In this document: positions 42,722 to 51,502 of the stretch, piece by piece | Numbering within the stretch: position 1 is the first letter of the stretch | Layout of the letters: each line of letters opens with the position of its first letter | Origin: DATGZX01 sp035296965 | Lineage (GTDB): Bacteria > Planctomycetota > Planctomycetia > Gemmatales > Gemmataceae | DNA length: 64,000 nt | NCBI GenBank assembly: GCA_035296965.1 | Contig: DATGZX010000394.1 | Location: 1-64,000 of the forward strand | Direction: 5' to 3' | Notes under the pieces: generated by a model | Told to the model about the DNA's origin: nothing | What the model saw: the letters and a program-made list of their open reading frames with translations, nothing else | Database searches by the model: none | Program-made: the position numbers and the translations under genes

Positions 42722-44131
42722 TTACCATTCTTGAATCTTCAGAGCTTCCATGCGGCGCAGCAATCTTGGCCTCCAGATGGACAGGATTTCCGCTGCGCGG
42801 CTGCGGTTGCCCTGCGCCTTCCGCAAAGCCAGGAGAATCAAGCGCCGCTCCGCTTGCTCGAGAAGCTGATCGAGAGGCAGTGCCATTTCCTTGGGGACTT
42901 CCGGCGTCTCATCCAGCCGCACGGCCAAGCGCAAGGCAGCGGGGAAATGGCCCACGTCCAGTTGATCGTTGGGCGTTCGCAGACAAGCAGCCTGCAAAAC
43001 AAAATACAGCTCGCGCAGGTTTCCGGGCCAAGAATAAGCACGAACGAGTTCCCAAGCCTCAGGCGTCAATCCGGTTACGGGGTGTTCCCGGCCCGTGTTT
43101 GCACGTTCGAGAAGCCGGTCCACGAGGGTGGGCATGTCGGCTTGGCGCTCCCGCAGTGGCGGCACTTCGATTACCAGGGTGCTCAAGACGCAGTGCAGTT
43201 CTTCCAGCAATCTGCCCGCCCGAACCTCATCTCCAGGGTCGAGGTCGCACCCTGCCATAATGCGTGGTTCCGAAGCTGCACTGGATGCGCCCATGAGATC
43301 GCCCAATCGGGCCTGGGCTTCCCGTGGCAGGCTGCCAGGTTCACGGAGGTAGCGCGTACCCTGGTCCGCCTGCCCGCGGAGGGAATAATGGTCAAAGAGC
43401 ACGGCGGCCAAGGCCGACCCTGGTAAGCGCGTACAATCGAGCGCGACAAATGGCCCCCGGTCTCCCGAGCCTTGAAAATGAATCGTCCTTGCCACCCAGC
43501 ATTTGCCGGTGCCGCGCTCTCCCTGGATGAGGACGGGAAACCGGCTTTCGCCGGCCAGGCGCACTTGTTCGAGCACGCGCCGCATCGCCGGTGAGTTGCC
43601 TGCGAGTTGATCGAGGCTGTAGCGCTGCTTCACTCCATTGCGCAACGCGGCAAGCTTTTCGGGAAGAGGCGGCGTCTCGACCGGCTCGCGCTCCGAGGGA
43701 GCCGTGATCTTGGCCAGCACACACAGTAGACCGTCGGCATCCCGAAAAGGCAGGAAATCAAACTCCCACCAGCGCCAGGCCGTCTTTGTCCCGGGTACAA
43801 GCCTGCGCGTTCGGCCGGGTTGCCCCTTCAGCACCTCGGGCGGGGGACAGCACAGCGCGCGGATCACGACGTCCCAGGGATCCTGGACGATGGGCGTCCT
43901 TCGGATGCACGCCAGGCCGCGGGCTTCGGTGGCCCCAATGCCGGTAAGCTTCTCCCATGCTTGATTGACGAACAGGATGCGGCGCCGGCGATTCAGGACG
44001 AAGATCGGATCGCTGGAGCGCTGAAAGAGGGCTTGCCAGCGAAAGTCGGGTGTGTTCTGGGGGCCAGACTCCGAAGCGCTGGCTGGCAGCGGCAAAGAGG
44101 AGGACTCAAAACTGCCGTCTGCGCCGCTCAT
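42722..44131 (-). CDS. PAS plus degenerate NtrC-type AAA+ protein with Fis-like HTH
   Basis: 469 aa. PAS domain about 30-130 (SSDPIFVLNRRRRILFVNQAWEKLTG). AAA+ domain about 170-370 with Walker A GERGTGKCWVAR. The sigma54-contact loop GAFTGA is absent (the position reads DHYSLRGQ) and Walker B is broken: YLREPG replaces the usual FLDE. Sensor elements YSWPGNLREL are retained, as is a Fis-type helix-turn-helix at the end (RAAEILSIWRPRLLRRMEAL). It may bind nucleotide and DNA but should not activate sigma54 promoters. It is 6 bases after the 67-aa membrane gene. Confidence 0.85.
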   Translation of the reverse strand: MSGADGSFESSSLPLPASASESGPQNTPDFRWQALFQRSSDPIFVLNRRRRILFVNQAWEKLTGIGATEARGLACIRRTPIVQDPWDVVIRALCCPPPEVLKGQPGRTRRLVPGTKTAWRWWEFDFLPFRDADGLLCVLAKITAPSEREPVETPPLPEKLAALRNGVKQRYSLDQLAGNSPAMRRVLEQVRLAGESRFPVLIQGERGTGKCWVARTIHFQGSGDRGPFVALDCTRLPGSALAAVLFDHYSLRGQADQGTRYLREPGSLPREAQARLGDLMGASSAASEPRIMAGCDLDPGDEVRAGRLLEELHCVLSTLVIEVPPLRERQADMPTLVDRLLERANTGREHPVTGLTPEAWELVRAYSWPGNLRELYFVLQAACLRTPNDQLDVGHFPAALRLAVRLDETPEVPKEMALPLDQLLEQAERRLILLALRKAQGNRSRAAEILSIWRPRLLRRMEALKIQEW

Positions 44132-44137
44132 CCCAAG

Positions 44138-44341
44138 TCAAATGAAGAATGTCAGTACGTACTGAATCAATGCGATTGCGCACAGAAAGATGAGCATGCG
44201 CAGGCCCCAGCGGGCGGCCTCCTTGATGATGTTGCCCCAATGATCGTAGCGGGTCGCGCTATAAACCAAACTGACGACAACGATCAGGATCGGCAAATGC
44301 CAGTAAATGCTTCCGGGAGCCAGGACAGGTGCCACGTTCAT
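44138..44341 (-). CDS. Small membrane protein
   Basis: 67 aa with two hydrophobic helices: WHLPILIVVVSLVYSA (about 14-29) and LRMLIFLCAIALIQYVLTFF (about 47-66), separated by a short polar loop. The ATG overlaps the upstream DUF6677 gene's stop by 4 bases, so it is translationally coupled. Its function is unknown, but the pair DUF6677/small protein appears to be a conserved membrane unit in planctomycetes. Confidence 0.72.
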   Translation of the reverse strand: MNVAPVLAPGSIYWHLPILIVVVSLVYSATRYDHWGNIIKEAARWGLRMLIFLCAIALIQYVLTFFI

Positions 44342-45057
44342 GCTGCGACCGCCTCCTGATGAGTGCGCTGCAATTGTTCACCTTCCGCAAGCGCGGGGCC
44401 GGCAAAAGCGTCGTAGATAACGAGAATATTGAGGACGCCGGCGATCACTGTGTAAACCCAGCCGAGGTCCCATGTCTTGTCGCCGTTCGTCTGAAGTTCA
44501 TTCAGAGTCCTGCCTTTCCATTCTGCGGGCGCTGCGGGCGCTTTGTTCTTGAATTGATGCGGGTCCATGCCAGGCTCAGCCCGCGATTCGAAAGGGGTGC
44601 GCTCGAACGTGCCAAAAACAGGGCCCTTGTCGTCGTGGGGATTGAAATTGTTGTACTGCCATATCGCCGGCCAGGCGGCTACCCCGATCCAGAACTGACC
44701 CAAGAATTCTTTATGGTTGTAGAGATTGCCGAGAGGCCGGGGTAAAGAGATAGGCGGCGGAGGCGTCGAGTCGACCGTGTCCGGCAAGTACACGTTGCTC
44801 CAGCTACCGAGGTACATCCCGTAGAAGAACAGGCCATAGAGACATACCATGAACAGCAGTCCCTTGGCGACCCTTCCTTGATAGATTTGTCCCAGGCCGG
44901 GGACCAGATAACTCAAGAACCCGGCCAAAGGTGAGAGAGGCTGCAGAACTGGGCTGCGATCAGTAGGATTCGGCATTCCGCTTGACTCTAATTGAATGTA
45001 AGTGTCGGTCGGTCCAGGCATTCCAGGGACGAGAGGACCTTTTTCCAGTTCTCTCAT
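44338..45057 (-). CDS. DUF6677-type membrane protein
   Basis: 239 aa. Residues about 40-75 carry the typical motif LSPLAGFLSYLVPGLGQIYQGRVAKGLL and a second helix GLLFMVCLYGLFFYGMYLG, then a proline-rich loop, a helix (FWIGVAAWPAIWQYNN) and a final one (GWVYTVIAGVLNILVIYDAF). No clear ribosome site before ATG 45057; the ATG at 44976 is an alternative. Role unknown. It lies between a C-terminally anchored protein (15-base gap) and the 67-aa protein (4-base overlap). Confidence 0.8.
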   Translation of the reverse strand: MRELEKGPLVPGMPGPTDTYIQLESSGMPNPTDRSPVLQPLSPLAGFLSYLVPGLGQIYQGRVAKGLLFMVCLYGLFFYGMYLGSWSNVYLPDTVDSTPPPPISLPRPLGNLYNHKEFLGQFWIGVAAWPAIWQYNNFNPHDDKGPVFGTFERTPFESRAEPGMDPHQFKNKAPAAPAEWKGRTLNELQTNGDKTWDLGWVYTVIAGVLNILVIYDAFAGPALAEGEQLQRTHQEAVAA

Positions 45058-45072
45058 TCTAGCGGCCGCGCG

Positions 45073-45762
45073 TTACCAGGTCCAATTGATCCCTTCGAAG
45101 GCCACCCAGGCAAGGGCGGCAGCGATGAGCAGGATACCAGTCCAGCCCAGTAAAGCCCGGCCCTTGTAAGCGCGCAGCCCACGTCCCAACGGGCCTAGCC
45201 AGAGCGTGCCGTAGTCGAACGCCTGATTACACCACACAAATGGACGCAACCACGGAGAAACGATCAAGAGATCCGCCCCACCGGTCGCCTGGGCGAATAA
45301 TGGCGCACGAGTGATGGCAGCCCGCGCGCCAGCTCCGGCTGTTGTTTTCTCGCTGCCGCCGTCTGCTGGCTGAACGACCGGCGTCGTCGCCCTTCGGCGC
45401 GAACCACCTTCGGCCGCAAGCGCCGTAACTGGGAACGCGAAGGCTGAGAAATCCAGATCTTGACCTTCCCCTCCTATATTCGATTCGCTTCTCGCCGCGC
45501 GCGCGACCGAAGGATTATTCGTCTGTCCCTCTTCGATCTTTTGGGGAGCAGGAGGACCTGTGTTTTCAAGGTCGCGGACAGGCGCGGCATTCGCCAAGCC
45601 GTGAAGCGTGACACGTTGTGAACTTTCAGGAATACTAATCGTATCTTCAGCGGCATTGACCGGCAGAGCGAGCATGCGCTGCATCAAGGCGTCAAGTTCT
45701 TCCAACTGCTGCCGCGTCGGTTGGTCCACAGTCGGTTGCTTGGATTGCCTGGGAGAAACCAT
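45073..45762 (-). CDS. Uncharacterised protein with disordered N-terminus and C-terminal membrane helix
   Basis: 229 aa. The first 150 residues are polar, Ala/Glu/Thr/Gln-rich and low in hydrophobics, so mostly disordered. Residues about 165-185 (DLLIVSPWLRPFVWCNQAFD) are amphipathic and residues 205-223 (LLGWTGILLIAAALAWVAF) are a transmembrane helix near the end, giving tail-anchored topology. It is first of the minus-strand run 45762-44138. Divergent from rsmE across a 94-base gap. Confidence 0.68.
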   Translation of the reverse strand: MVSPRQSKQPTVDQPTRQQLEELDALMQRMLALPVNAAEDTISIPESSQRVTLHGLANAAPVRDLENTGPPAPQKIEEGQTNNPSVARAARSESNIGGEGQDLDFSAFAFPVTALAAEGGSRRRATTPVVQPADGGSEKTTAGAGARAAITRAPLFAQATGGADLLIVSPWLRPFVWCNQAFDYGTLWLGPLGRGLRAYKGRALLGWTGILLIAAALAWVAFEGINWTW

Positions 45763-45856
45763 GCCTCATAGCCTCCATGCTAAGCGGTCGGCGCAACCCA
45801 CGGCACGCGGAGCGCGGACTTGAGTCGAGAGCCGAGAGGGGGGTATTGTAACAAGG

Positions 45857-46546
45857 ATGTCCGATCGATTTTATGTCAACTGTGCGTTGAGCGTCGGGGA
45901 CATCGAGTTGACAGGCCCCGAAGCTCACCATTTAGCGACAGTTTGCCGGCTTCGCCCCGGCGACCATGCCTGTTTGTTTAACGGCGACGGCCGGGAATAC
46001 CCGGCTCAAATCACTTCGGTCGGTCGCCATAAGGTAAATCTGGTGATACAGCAGGTCCTGGCTCCTAACAGAGAGCTTGGCACTCGTCTTCAGGTCGCGG
46101 CGCCGCTTCCCAGAGGCGACCGAGCACAGTTCCTGGTCGAAAAGCTGACTGAACTGGGCGTTACGTCCTTTGTGCCATTGCTGTGCGCGCGCAGCGTCGT
46201 GCACCCACGCGAAGGCAAGCTCGATAAGTTGCGGCGCTACGTTATCGAGGCAAGTAAGCAATGTGGCCGAACTGAACTCCTGCAGGTCGAGCCGGCAGAA
46301 GGATGGGCAAATTATTGCCGACGTGGCGATCTACCGCCAATGCGTGTCCTGGCTCATCCAGGGGGAGCGAGCCAGGAGCGGCTGAGCGGCAAAGGCGCGG
46401 CACTGGCGGTAGGCCCAGAGGGAGGGTTCAGCTACGAAGAAGTAACGTTGGCCCGGCAGGCCGGATGGCGGGTGATGGACCTGGGCCCACGCATTCTTCG
46501 GGTGGAGACGGCCGCTCTCGTGCTGGCAACCCTGGCGGCTTACTGA
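45857..46546 (+). CDS. rsmE: 16S rRNA (uracil1498-N3)-methyltransferase
   Basis: 229 aa, normal for RsmE. N-terminal PUA-like RNA-binding region (about 1-75: ELTGPEAHHLATVCRLRPGD). C-terminal SPOUT/trefoil-knot methyltransferase (about 80-229) with knot motifs EKLTELGV, LAVGPEGGFSYEE and LGPRILRVETAALV. It methylates U1498 of the 16S rRNA in the decoding region. Monocistronic; convergent with the RND gene. Confidence 0.94.
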   Translation: MSDRFYVNCALSVGDIELTGPEAHHLATVCRLRPGDHACLFNGDGREYPAQITSVGRHKVNLVIQQVLAPNRELGTRLQVAAPLPRGDRAQFLVEKLTELGVTSFVPLLCARSVVHPREGKLDKLRRYVIEASKQCGRTELLQVEPAEGWANYCRRGDLPPMRVLAHPGGASQERLSGKGAALAVGPEGGFSYEEVTLARQAGWRVMDLGPRILRVETAALVLATLAAY

Positions 46547-46581
46547 GCCTTTGTGTAAGTTTTTTTGAACACGCCGCCCAA

Positions 46582-49500
46582 TCAAGATCCAGTCGGCACA
46601 GGAACAGGTATAGTCGCGCTTGGCTGTACTGATGCCGCCCGCGGTTTCGTCTTCCCCCTCTCCAGGATCAAGTAGCCGACTGGGATGATCATACGCGTGA
46701 AGAGCATATTGGCCGTTAGCCCGCCAATGACCATGATGGCCAGGGGTTGCTGCATTTGCGACCCTGGTCCAATGCCGAGAGCCAACGGGAAAAGACCCAG
46801 AATGGCTGCAAGGCTAGTCATCAGAATCGGCCGAAAGCGTGTTCGACCCGCCAGCAACAGTGCCGGCCTCAGCTCCATGCCCTCATGCCGAAGCTGTTGG
46901 ATGTATTCGACCAGCAAGATGCCGTTCTTCATGTCGAGGCCGATCAGCAGGATGGCGCCCATGTAGCTCGAAACGTTTAGTGGCGTTTTGGTAATCCAGA
47001 GTGCGAACAGCCCGCTGACCAGCGACAAGGGTTGCGTCAAGAAGATCAAGAGCGGCAATACAACAGAACGAAATTGGAAAGCGAGCATGATGAAAACAAG
47101 GATGACGGCCACGATCATGACAAAGAGCAGGCTCTTGAACGCCTCTTGCTGCCGGACATAATGTCCGCCCATTTCCCAGCGATAGCCCGACGGGATTGGG
47201 ATGCTGGCCATCCAACGGCGAATGTCGGCGACCACCGCATTCAAGCCAGCCTCCTCCTCGTTGAGTTCGGCAGTGGCAAAAATGAAGGGTTGCTGGTTTT
47301 CGCGCCATTGCTCATCCGGCGTTCGTGTGCGACCGAGCCGCGCCAACGTGGCGAGCGGCACCGCGTGCGCCGGACCGGCCAGCATGCTGACGGAGCTACC
47401 CGCAGCCGCGCCCAAGGGAGCCGGTGCCGCGTCGGGCAAGAGAATCCACTGGCTGAGAATCCTGTCGGGATCGAACTCGCCGCGACCAAATCGAGCCCAA
47501 TCGGGGTAGCGGACGCGCACGTCGGTGACGCGCTGGGCAGATTCACGCACCTGTGCGGCCACCTGCCCAAGGAAGATCGCCGACAGCTGCCGTTCGACGG
47601 CCTCGGCCGTCAGCCCGAGTTTGGCCGCTCGAGCCCCGTCGACCTGGACCATCACATCGGGGTTCCCTTCGCGAACATTGCTGTTGGGCTCCTTGATGCC
47701 CCTGCCCTTCCCCTTTTTCTCCAAGGCTTCGCCAACCTGCTCGGCGATGCGGCGGAGCTGGTTGTGGTCCGGGCCAAAGATCTTCACCTCCACGGGCTTA
47801 CTGGACCCCGAAAGATCGTTTAGCTCATCCTGCATAATCTGGACCAGGTCGATCTTGAGTTGATGTTCGCCGAAGTGGTCCTTCACTTCGTCTTCGATCT
47901 CCTCCATGACCTTGTCTGCCGGCCGGCGGCGGTACTTCTTGCGGATGAACTCTTTGCCCGCTTCCCTTGCCTGTTCTTCAGTGAATTTGGGCCCGTATTT
48001 TTGGGCAGCAATTTCCTTTCCCTGTTTGGTCATCTCCTTTTCAATGTCGCTAAACTTGGGCCGAACCCGTTTCGCCAGGAGGCTAATGGGATCATCTTCA
48101 TCGGGACGGAGAACCACTTGAATGTCGCCGCGGCTGGTCTGCGTGGCAAAGATGCCATTCTCGGCCCCCGTGCGGCGCACGTAGGCGTGCACGTCGGGGT
48201 TGGCGGAAAGCACCGTTTCCACCTCGCGGACCATCTTCTCCGTTCCCTCCAGCGGCGTGCCCGATGGTGCCCAATAATCGAAGATGAAGGCCCCTTCATC
48301 CATGAGAGGCATTAACCCAGTCTGGAGTCCACGGACCCACGGGGGAGGCGGCGCCTCGCCCGGCTTCTGCACTTCGGTCAGGTTGGGAATGCCCGTATAG
48401 ATGAGCACACCGAGTCCGACTGCACCCATTGACAGGGTCAGCGTTACCCAAGGAAAGCGCAAAGCGACAGCAAGGCCCAGCTCATAGATATTGGCCAGAA
48501 AGCGATAGATGGGGCCCGGAGGCGGCATGGGCCGGCCCGCGAGGAATTTGGCAGCAAATACGGGGACCAAGGTGAGACTAATCACCATCGACACCAACAC
48601 AGCGATCGAGAGCGACCAGCTGAGGGCCGCGAAGAACTGGCCATAAACCCCGACTATGAACGCCAGCGGCACGAACACGAGCACGGTGGTCAGCGTCGAG
48701 CCGATGACGGCGCCGGTGATTTCCGAGGATGCAGCATCGACTGGATCCGGGGTTTGGCCATCAGCAACAGAGGTTCCTTTGTTTGCTGCACTGTCCATGC
48801 CATTGGGCAAGGCATTCGCTCCCCCAACTCCGGAAGCCCGAGCCCCAGGCCCCGTTTCGCGTTTCCCTTCGGCAGTCAGATGCCTGGCAATGTTCTCAAT
48901 CACCACGACCGTGTCGTCGATGATGAGGCCGATTGCGACCGCGAGCCCGCCTAGCGACATGAGGTTGAGCGTCTCGCCTGCCCAGTGCAGGAACAGGAAT
49001 GTGATCGCCAGCGTGGTGGGGATGGCCAGAGCCGAAATCAAGGTGGCCCGCCAGCTACGCAGAAATGCAAGAAGGATTAGGATGCTGAACAGGCCGCCGA
49101 TGATGATCGCATCGCGCACATTGTTCACGGCAGTCCTGACGAAGGTAGCCTGGTCGTACACCACCGTAGCCTTGATATTTCCAGGCGGCCGCTGCTGGGC
49201 AAGGGTGGCTTCGAGGTTACGAGAGATATTGAGCGTGTTGCCGCCCAAGGTCCGAAAGATGGTGATGACCACGGCGTCCTTGTTCTCGAAGCCAATCGAG
49301 AGAAGTCGATCCTGATGCGAGATGCGCACGTCCGCCAAATCGCGCACGCGCAGAGGCTGATTATTCTTGGTCGTGATCACCAAGTCTTCGAGCTGACGGG
49401 CCGCCTCGGCCTGGGTGTTGACGATGATTTGCCACGCAAAGGGCGAACGCTCGATTCGGCCGACTGGCTGAAGGCGATAGAGCTTGCTTATCTGATCGCC

Positions 49501-50106
49501 AAGATCGGCAGCGGAGAGGCCGGCGGCCAGCAAATCATCCGGCCGAGCTTCGATCTCGATCTCGCGCAGGTCACCACCGGCGACCTTCGCGTAAAGCACG
49601 TCGGGAATATTCTTGATGCGCGGGGCTAACTCGTAGAAAGCATAGTCGCGAAGCTGAGCGGGCCCCTCACCTCCGGTCAAGACCAGTGAGATGATGGGAA
49701 AAACCGAGGGTGTCATCTGCTCAACCGTCAGCTCCGTGCCGACAGGGAACTGGGAGCGCGTGGCGCTGATCCGATTCCAGAGGAGTTGCTCGGCCCGGCG
49801 CATATCCGTGCCCGGGTTGAAATCGACCGACAATTCGCTGCCACCGCGGATTGTCTTGGAGCGCACCTGTGCGACGCCGATCACCGTGCTCACGGCTTGC
49901 TCCAGCGGCCGAGTGACTTGAACCTCCATGTTGGGTACCGCCAAACCCGCCGCCTGGGCCACGACAGCAAATCTGGGGAAAGTCACCTCCGGGTAAACGC
50001 TGCTCGGCATGCGCGTGGCACTGTAGATGCCACCTGCAGTCAGCAGGCCGGCGGTCAGTACCACTGCGCCCAAATAAGGACGCGCTTTAGAGGCAAGGTT
50101 GAACAT
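46582..50106 (-). CDS. RND-family efflux pump permease (HAE-1-like)
   Basis: 1174 aa, 12-helix RND architecture. N-terminal helix and MPSSVYPEVTFP porter entry, first large periplasmic loop, then helices with the proton-relay pair D397-D398 in GLIIDDTVVVIENI (typical of hydrophobe/amphiphile pumps, not the CusA type). Residues about 412-460 are a Gly/Ala/Pro-rich insert between helices 4 and 5 that is absent from family norms. The second periplasmic loop has a charged, helical insert (about 690-760). It probably exports organic compounds or metals with its adaptor and TolC partner. Inner membrane, last in the operon 54248-46582. Confidence 0.95.
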   Translation of the reverse strand: MFNLASKARPYLGAVVLTAGLLTAGGIYSATRMPSSVYPEVTFPRFAVVAQAAGLAVPNMEVQVTRPLEQAVSTVIGVAQVRSKTIRGGSELSVDFNPGTDMRRAEQLLWNRISATRSQFPVGTELTVEQMTPSVFPIISLVLTGGEGPAQLRDYAFYELAPRIKNIPDVLYAKVAGGDLREIEIEARPDDLLAAGLSAADLGDQISKLYRLQPVGRIERSPFAWQIIVNTQAEAARQLEDLVITTKNNQPLRVRDLADVRISHQDRLLSIGFENKDAVVITIFRTLGGNTLNISRNLEATLAQQRPPGNIKATVVYDQATFVRTAVNNVRDAIIIGGLFSILILLAFLRSWRATLISALAIPTTLAITFLFLHWAGETLNLMSLGGLAVAIGLIIDDTVVVIENIARHLTAEGKRETGPGARASGVGGANALPNGMDSAANKGTSVADGQTPDPVDAASSEITGAVIGSTLTTVLVFVPLAFIVGVYGQFFAALSWSLSIAVLVSMVISLTLVPVFAAKFLAGRPMPPPGPIYRFLANIYELGLAVALRFPWVTLTLSMGAVGLGVLIYTGIPNLTEVQKPGEAPPPPWVRGLQTGLMPLMDEGAFIFDYWAPSGTPLEGTEKMVREVETVLSANPDVHAYVRRTGAENGIFATQTSRGDIQVVLRPDEDDPISLLAKRVRPKFSDIEKEMTKQGKEIAAQKYGPKFTEEQAREAGKEFIRKKYRRRPADKVMEEIEDEVKDHFGEHQLKIDLVQIMQDELNDLSGSSKPVEVKIFGPDHNQLRRIAEQVGEALEKKGKGRGIKEPNSNVREGNPDVMVQVDGARAAKLGLTAEAVERQLSAIFLGQVAAQVRESAQRVTDVRVRYPDWARFGRGEFDPDRILSQWILLPDAAPAPLGAAAGSSVSMLAGPAHAVPLATLARLGRTRTPDEQWRENQQPFIFATAELNEEEAGLNAVVADIRRWMASIPIPSGYRWEMGGHYVRQQEAFKSLLFVMIVAVILVFIMLAFQFRSVVLPLLIFLTQPLSLVSGLFALWITKTPLNVSSYMGAILLIGLDMKNGILLVEYIQQLRHEGMELRPALLLAGRTRFRPILMTSLAAILGLFPLALGIGPGSQMQQPLAIMVIGGLTANMLFTRMIIPVGYLILERGKTKPRAASVQPSATIPVPVPTGS

Positions 50107-50209
50107 CTTCGTCAGCAGTAAGTATTCCGAGGTCTTCGCCTGCGTTTCGAGCCCGCCGGCAAAAAGCCGTCGCGAACCGCAACCACTAAGGCCAGCGGCA
50201 GCGCTATTA

Positions 50210-50322
50210 CTCCCCTCGCCCCGGTACTCCGGGGAGAGGGGTCGGGGGTGAGGGGCCTTGGCCGGGGATCGTTCGTCCCCCTCACCCCCGCCCCCTCTCC
50301 CCCGAAGCGGGGGAGAGGGGAG
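50210..50322. repeat. 113-bp dispersed palindromic repeat, copy B (inverted)
   Basis: Reverse complement of the element at 42589-42701, same 113-base length, 110 of 113 bases identical. It sits between the RND and YVTN genes inside the efflux operon, whose transcript would include its two hairpins. Confidence 0.85.
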
Positions 50323-50362
50323 ACTATGTCCTGCCGCGCGCCCAAAGACAACGGATTAAGTC

Positions 50363-51388
50363 CTATTTTGCCTGGTACACCCGAATCTCGGGTCCCGGTT
50401 TCCCCTCCTGCCGCGGGACGCCCAAGTAAAGTCGCCCCGTGTCGGGATCAAAGTAGTGGGTCTTGGCGCCAGCGGCGGTCGGGATTTTGGCCAGTTCTGC
50501 ATAATGGTCGGCGTCCTGTTGCTTAATCACCGCCAAGTAACCGTCTCCGCAAGAGGCGTAAAGCAGCTTACGCTTACTGTCATAGGTTAAATCATCGATT
50601 CCGCCGGGGATAGGCACGCTGGTAATCTCTTTGCCGGTCGCCGCATCCAGCACTAAAACCATCGGCTCCTTGCGGCAGCCGACAAATACTCGATGGTTTG
50701 CCTCATCCAATGCCAGGGGAACATTGTTCGTGGCCAGGCTCAAGGTGTAGGTCTCGATGACCGCGTTCTTGTCGGTATCGATCACCAGCATTTGATTGGG
50801 GGGCACATTGACATAGAGCCGGGGCTTGCCCGTCTCCATCTCGAATCCTTCCGCAGAACCGGGCAGGCCGATCTCCATGCGTACGGCGAGACTTTTGGCG
50901 TCGATTGCGGCCAGCGACTTCTCCGCGTGGGCGACGTAGACCTGGTGCGTCCGTGGATCATAGCGCGCGTTGTCGGCATCGTCTTTGAACTTGATGGTCT
51001 TCAGGAGCTTATAAGTATTCGCATCGAACACATTGCAGAAGCCACCTTCGCCGAGGGCCGCATAGACACGATCCAGGTCGGGGGCAATCGCGATCCCTTG
51101 GACTCCCTGCTGACTGGGGATCTGTCTGAGAAGTTTGCCGGCTTGGAGGTCCACGACATCGAGTGTGTTGTTGACTTTGTTTGCCAGCAGCAATCGTCCA
51201 CGCTTGGCATCGACGGCCACATGATCGAGCTTTCCCGGTTTTCCCTTCAGCACGATGGTTTGCACCAACTCGAAGGGTGCTTGATCGTCCGCGCGTGCCG
51301 TGGCGGTAAGGAAAGAGGAAAAAGTCAGCAGGACAAAGGGAAAAACTCTGAGCATGGCAGCATCCCACCTTACACGTTTGCTTCTCAT
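50363..51388 (-). CDS. Exported YVTN-type beta-propeller protein in the RND operon
   Basis: 341 aa from the ATG at 51388 (AGGAG 7 bases upstream). Signal peptide about 1-30 (FPFVLLTFSSFLTATARA). The body is a seven-bladed propeller of the YncE/YVTN kind: GKPGKLDHVAVDAKRGRLLL, NNTLDVVDLQAGKLLRQIP, GVQGIAIAPDLDRVYAALGE, DDADNARYDPRTHQVYV, VPIPGGIDDLTYDSKRKLLY. It may bind a ligand or the pump complex in the periplasm. It is placed between the adaptor and pump genes; the link is positional. No family name can be given. Confidence 0.85.
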   Translation of the reverse strand: MRSKRVRWDAAMLRVFPFVLLTFSSFLTATARADDQAPFELVQTIVLKGKPGKLDHVAVDAKRGRLLLANKVNNTLDVVDLQAGKLLRQIPSQQGVQGIAIAPDLDRVYAALGEGGFCNVFDANTYKLLKTIKFKDDADNARYDPRTHQVYVAHAEKSLAAIDAKSLAVRMEIGLPGSAEGFEMETGKPRLYVNVPPNQMLVIDTDKNAVIETYTLSLATNNVPLALDEANHRVFVGCRKEPMVLVLDAATGKEITSVPIPGGIDDLTYDSKRKLLYASCGDGYLAVIKQQDADHYAELAKIPTAAGAKTHYFDPDTGRLYLGVPRQEGKPGPEIRVYQAK

Positions 51389-51502
51389 GTCATTCTCCTG
51401 TTGAAGCACCTCGGCGCCCTAGCGGGCCGTTCGCGTCCCCCGACCACACCTTGGGAACAAAAATCGATTGGTTCTTACCTTTGCCTCTTCAGCGTTTCTT
51501 TC

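Noticed and set aside
42722..44131. Sigma54 activator call for the NtrC-like protein
   Set aside because: GAFTGA and Walker B acidic residues are missing, so it should not be annotated as an active sigma54 activator.
47032..47823. 263-aa plus-strand frame inside the RND gene
   Set aside because: Reads antisense to a conserved RND periplasmic domain.
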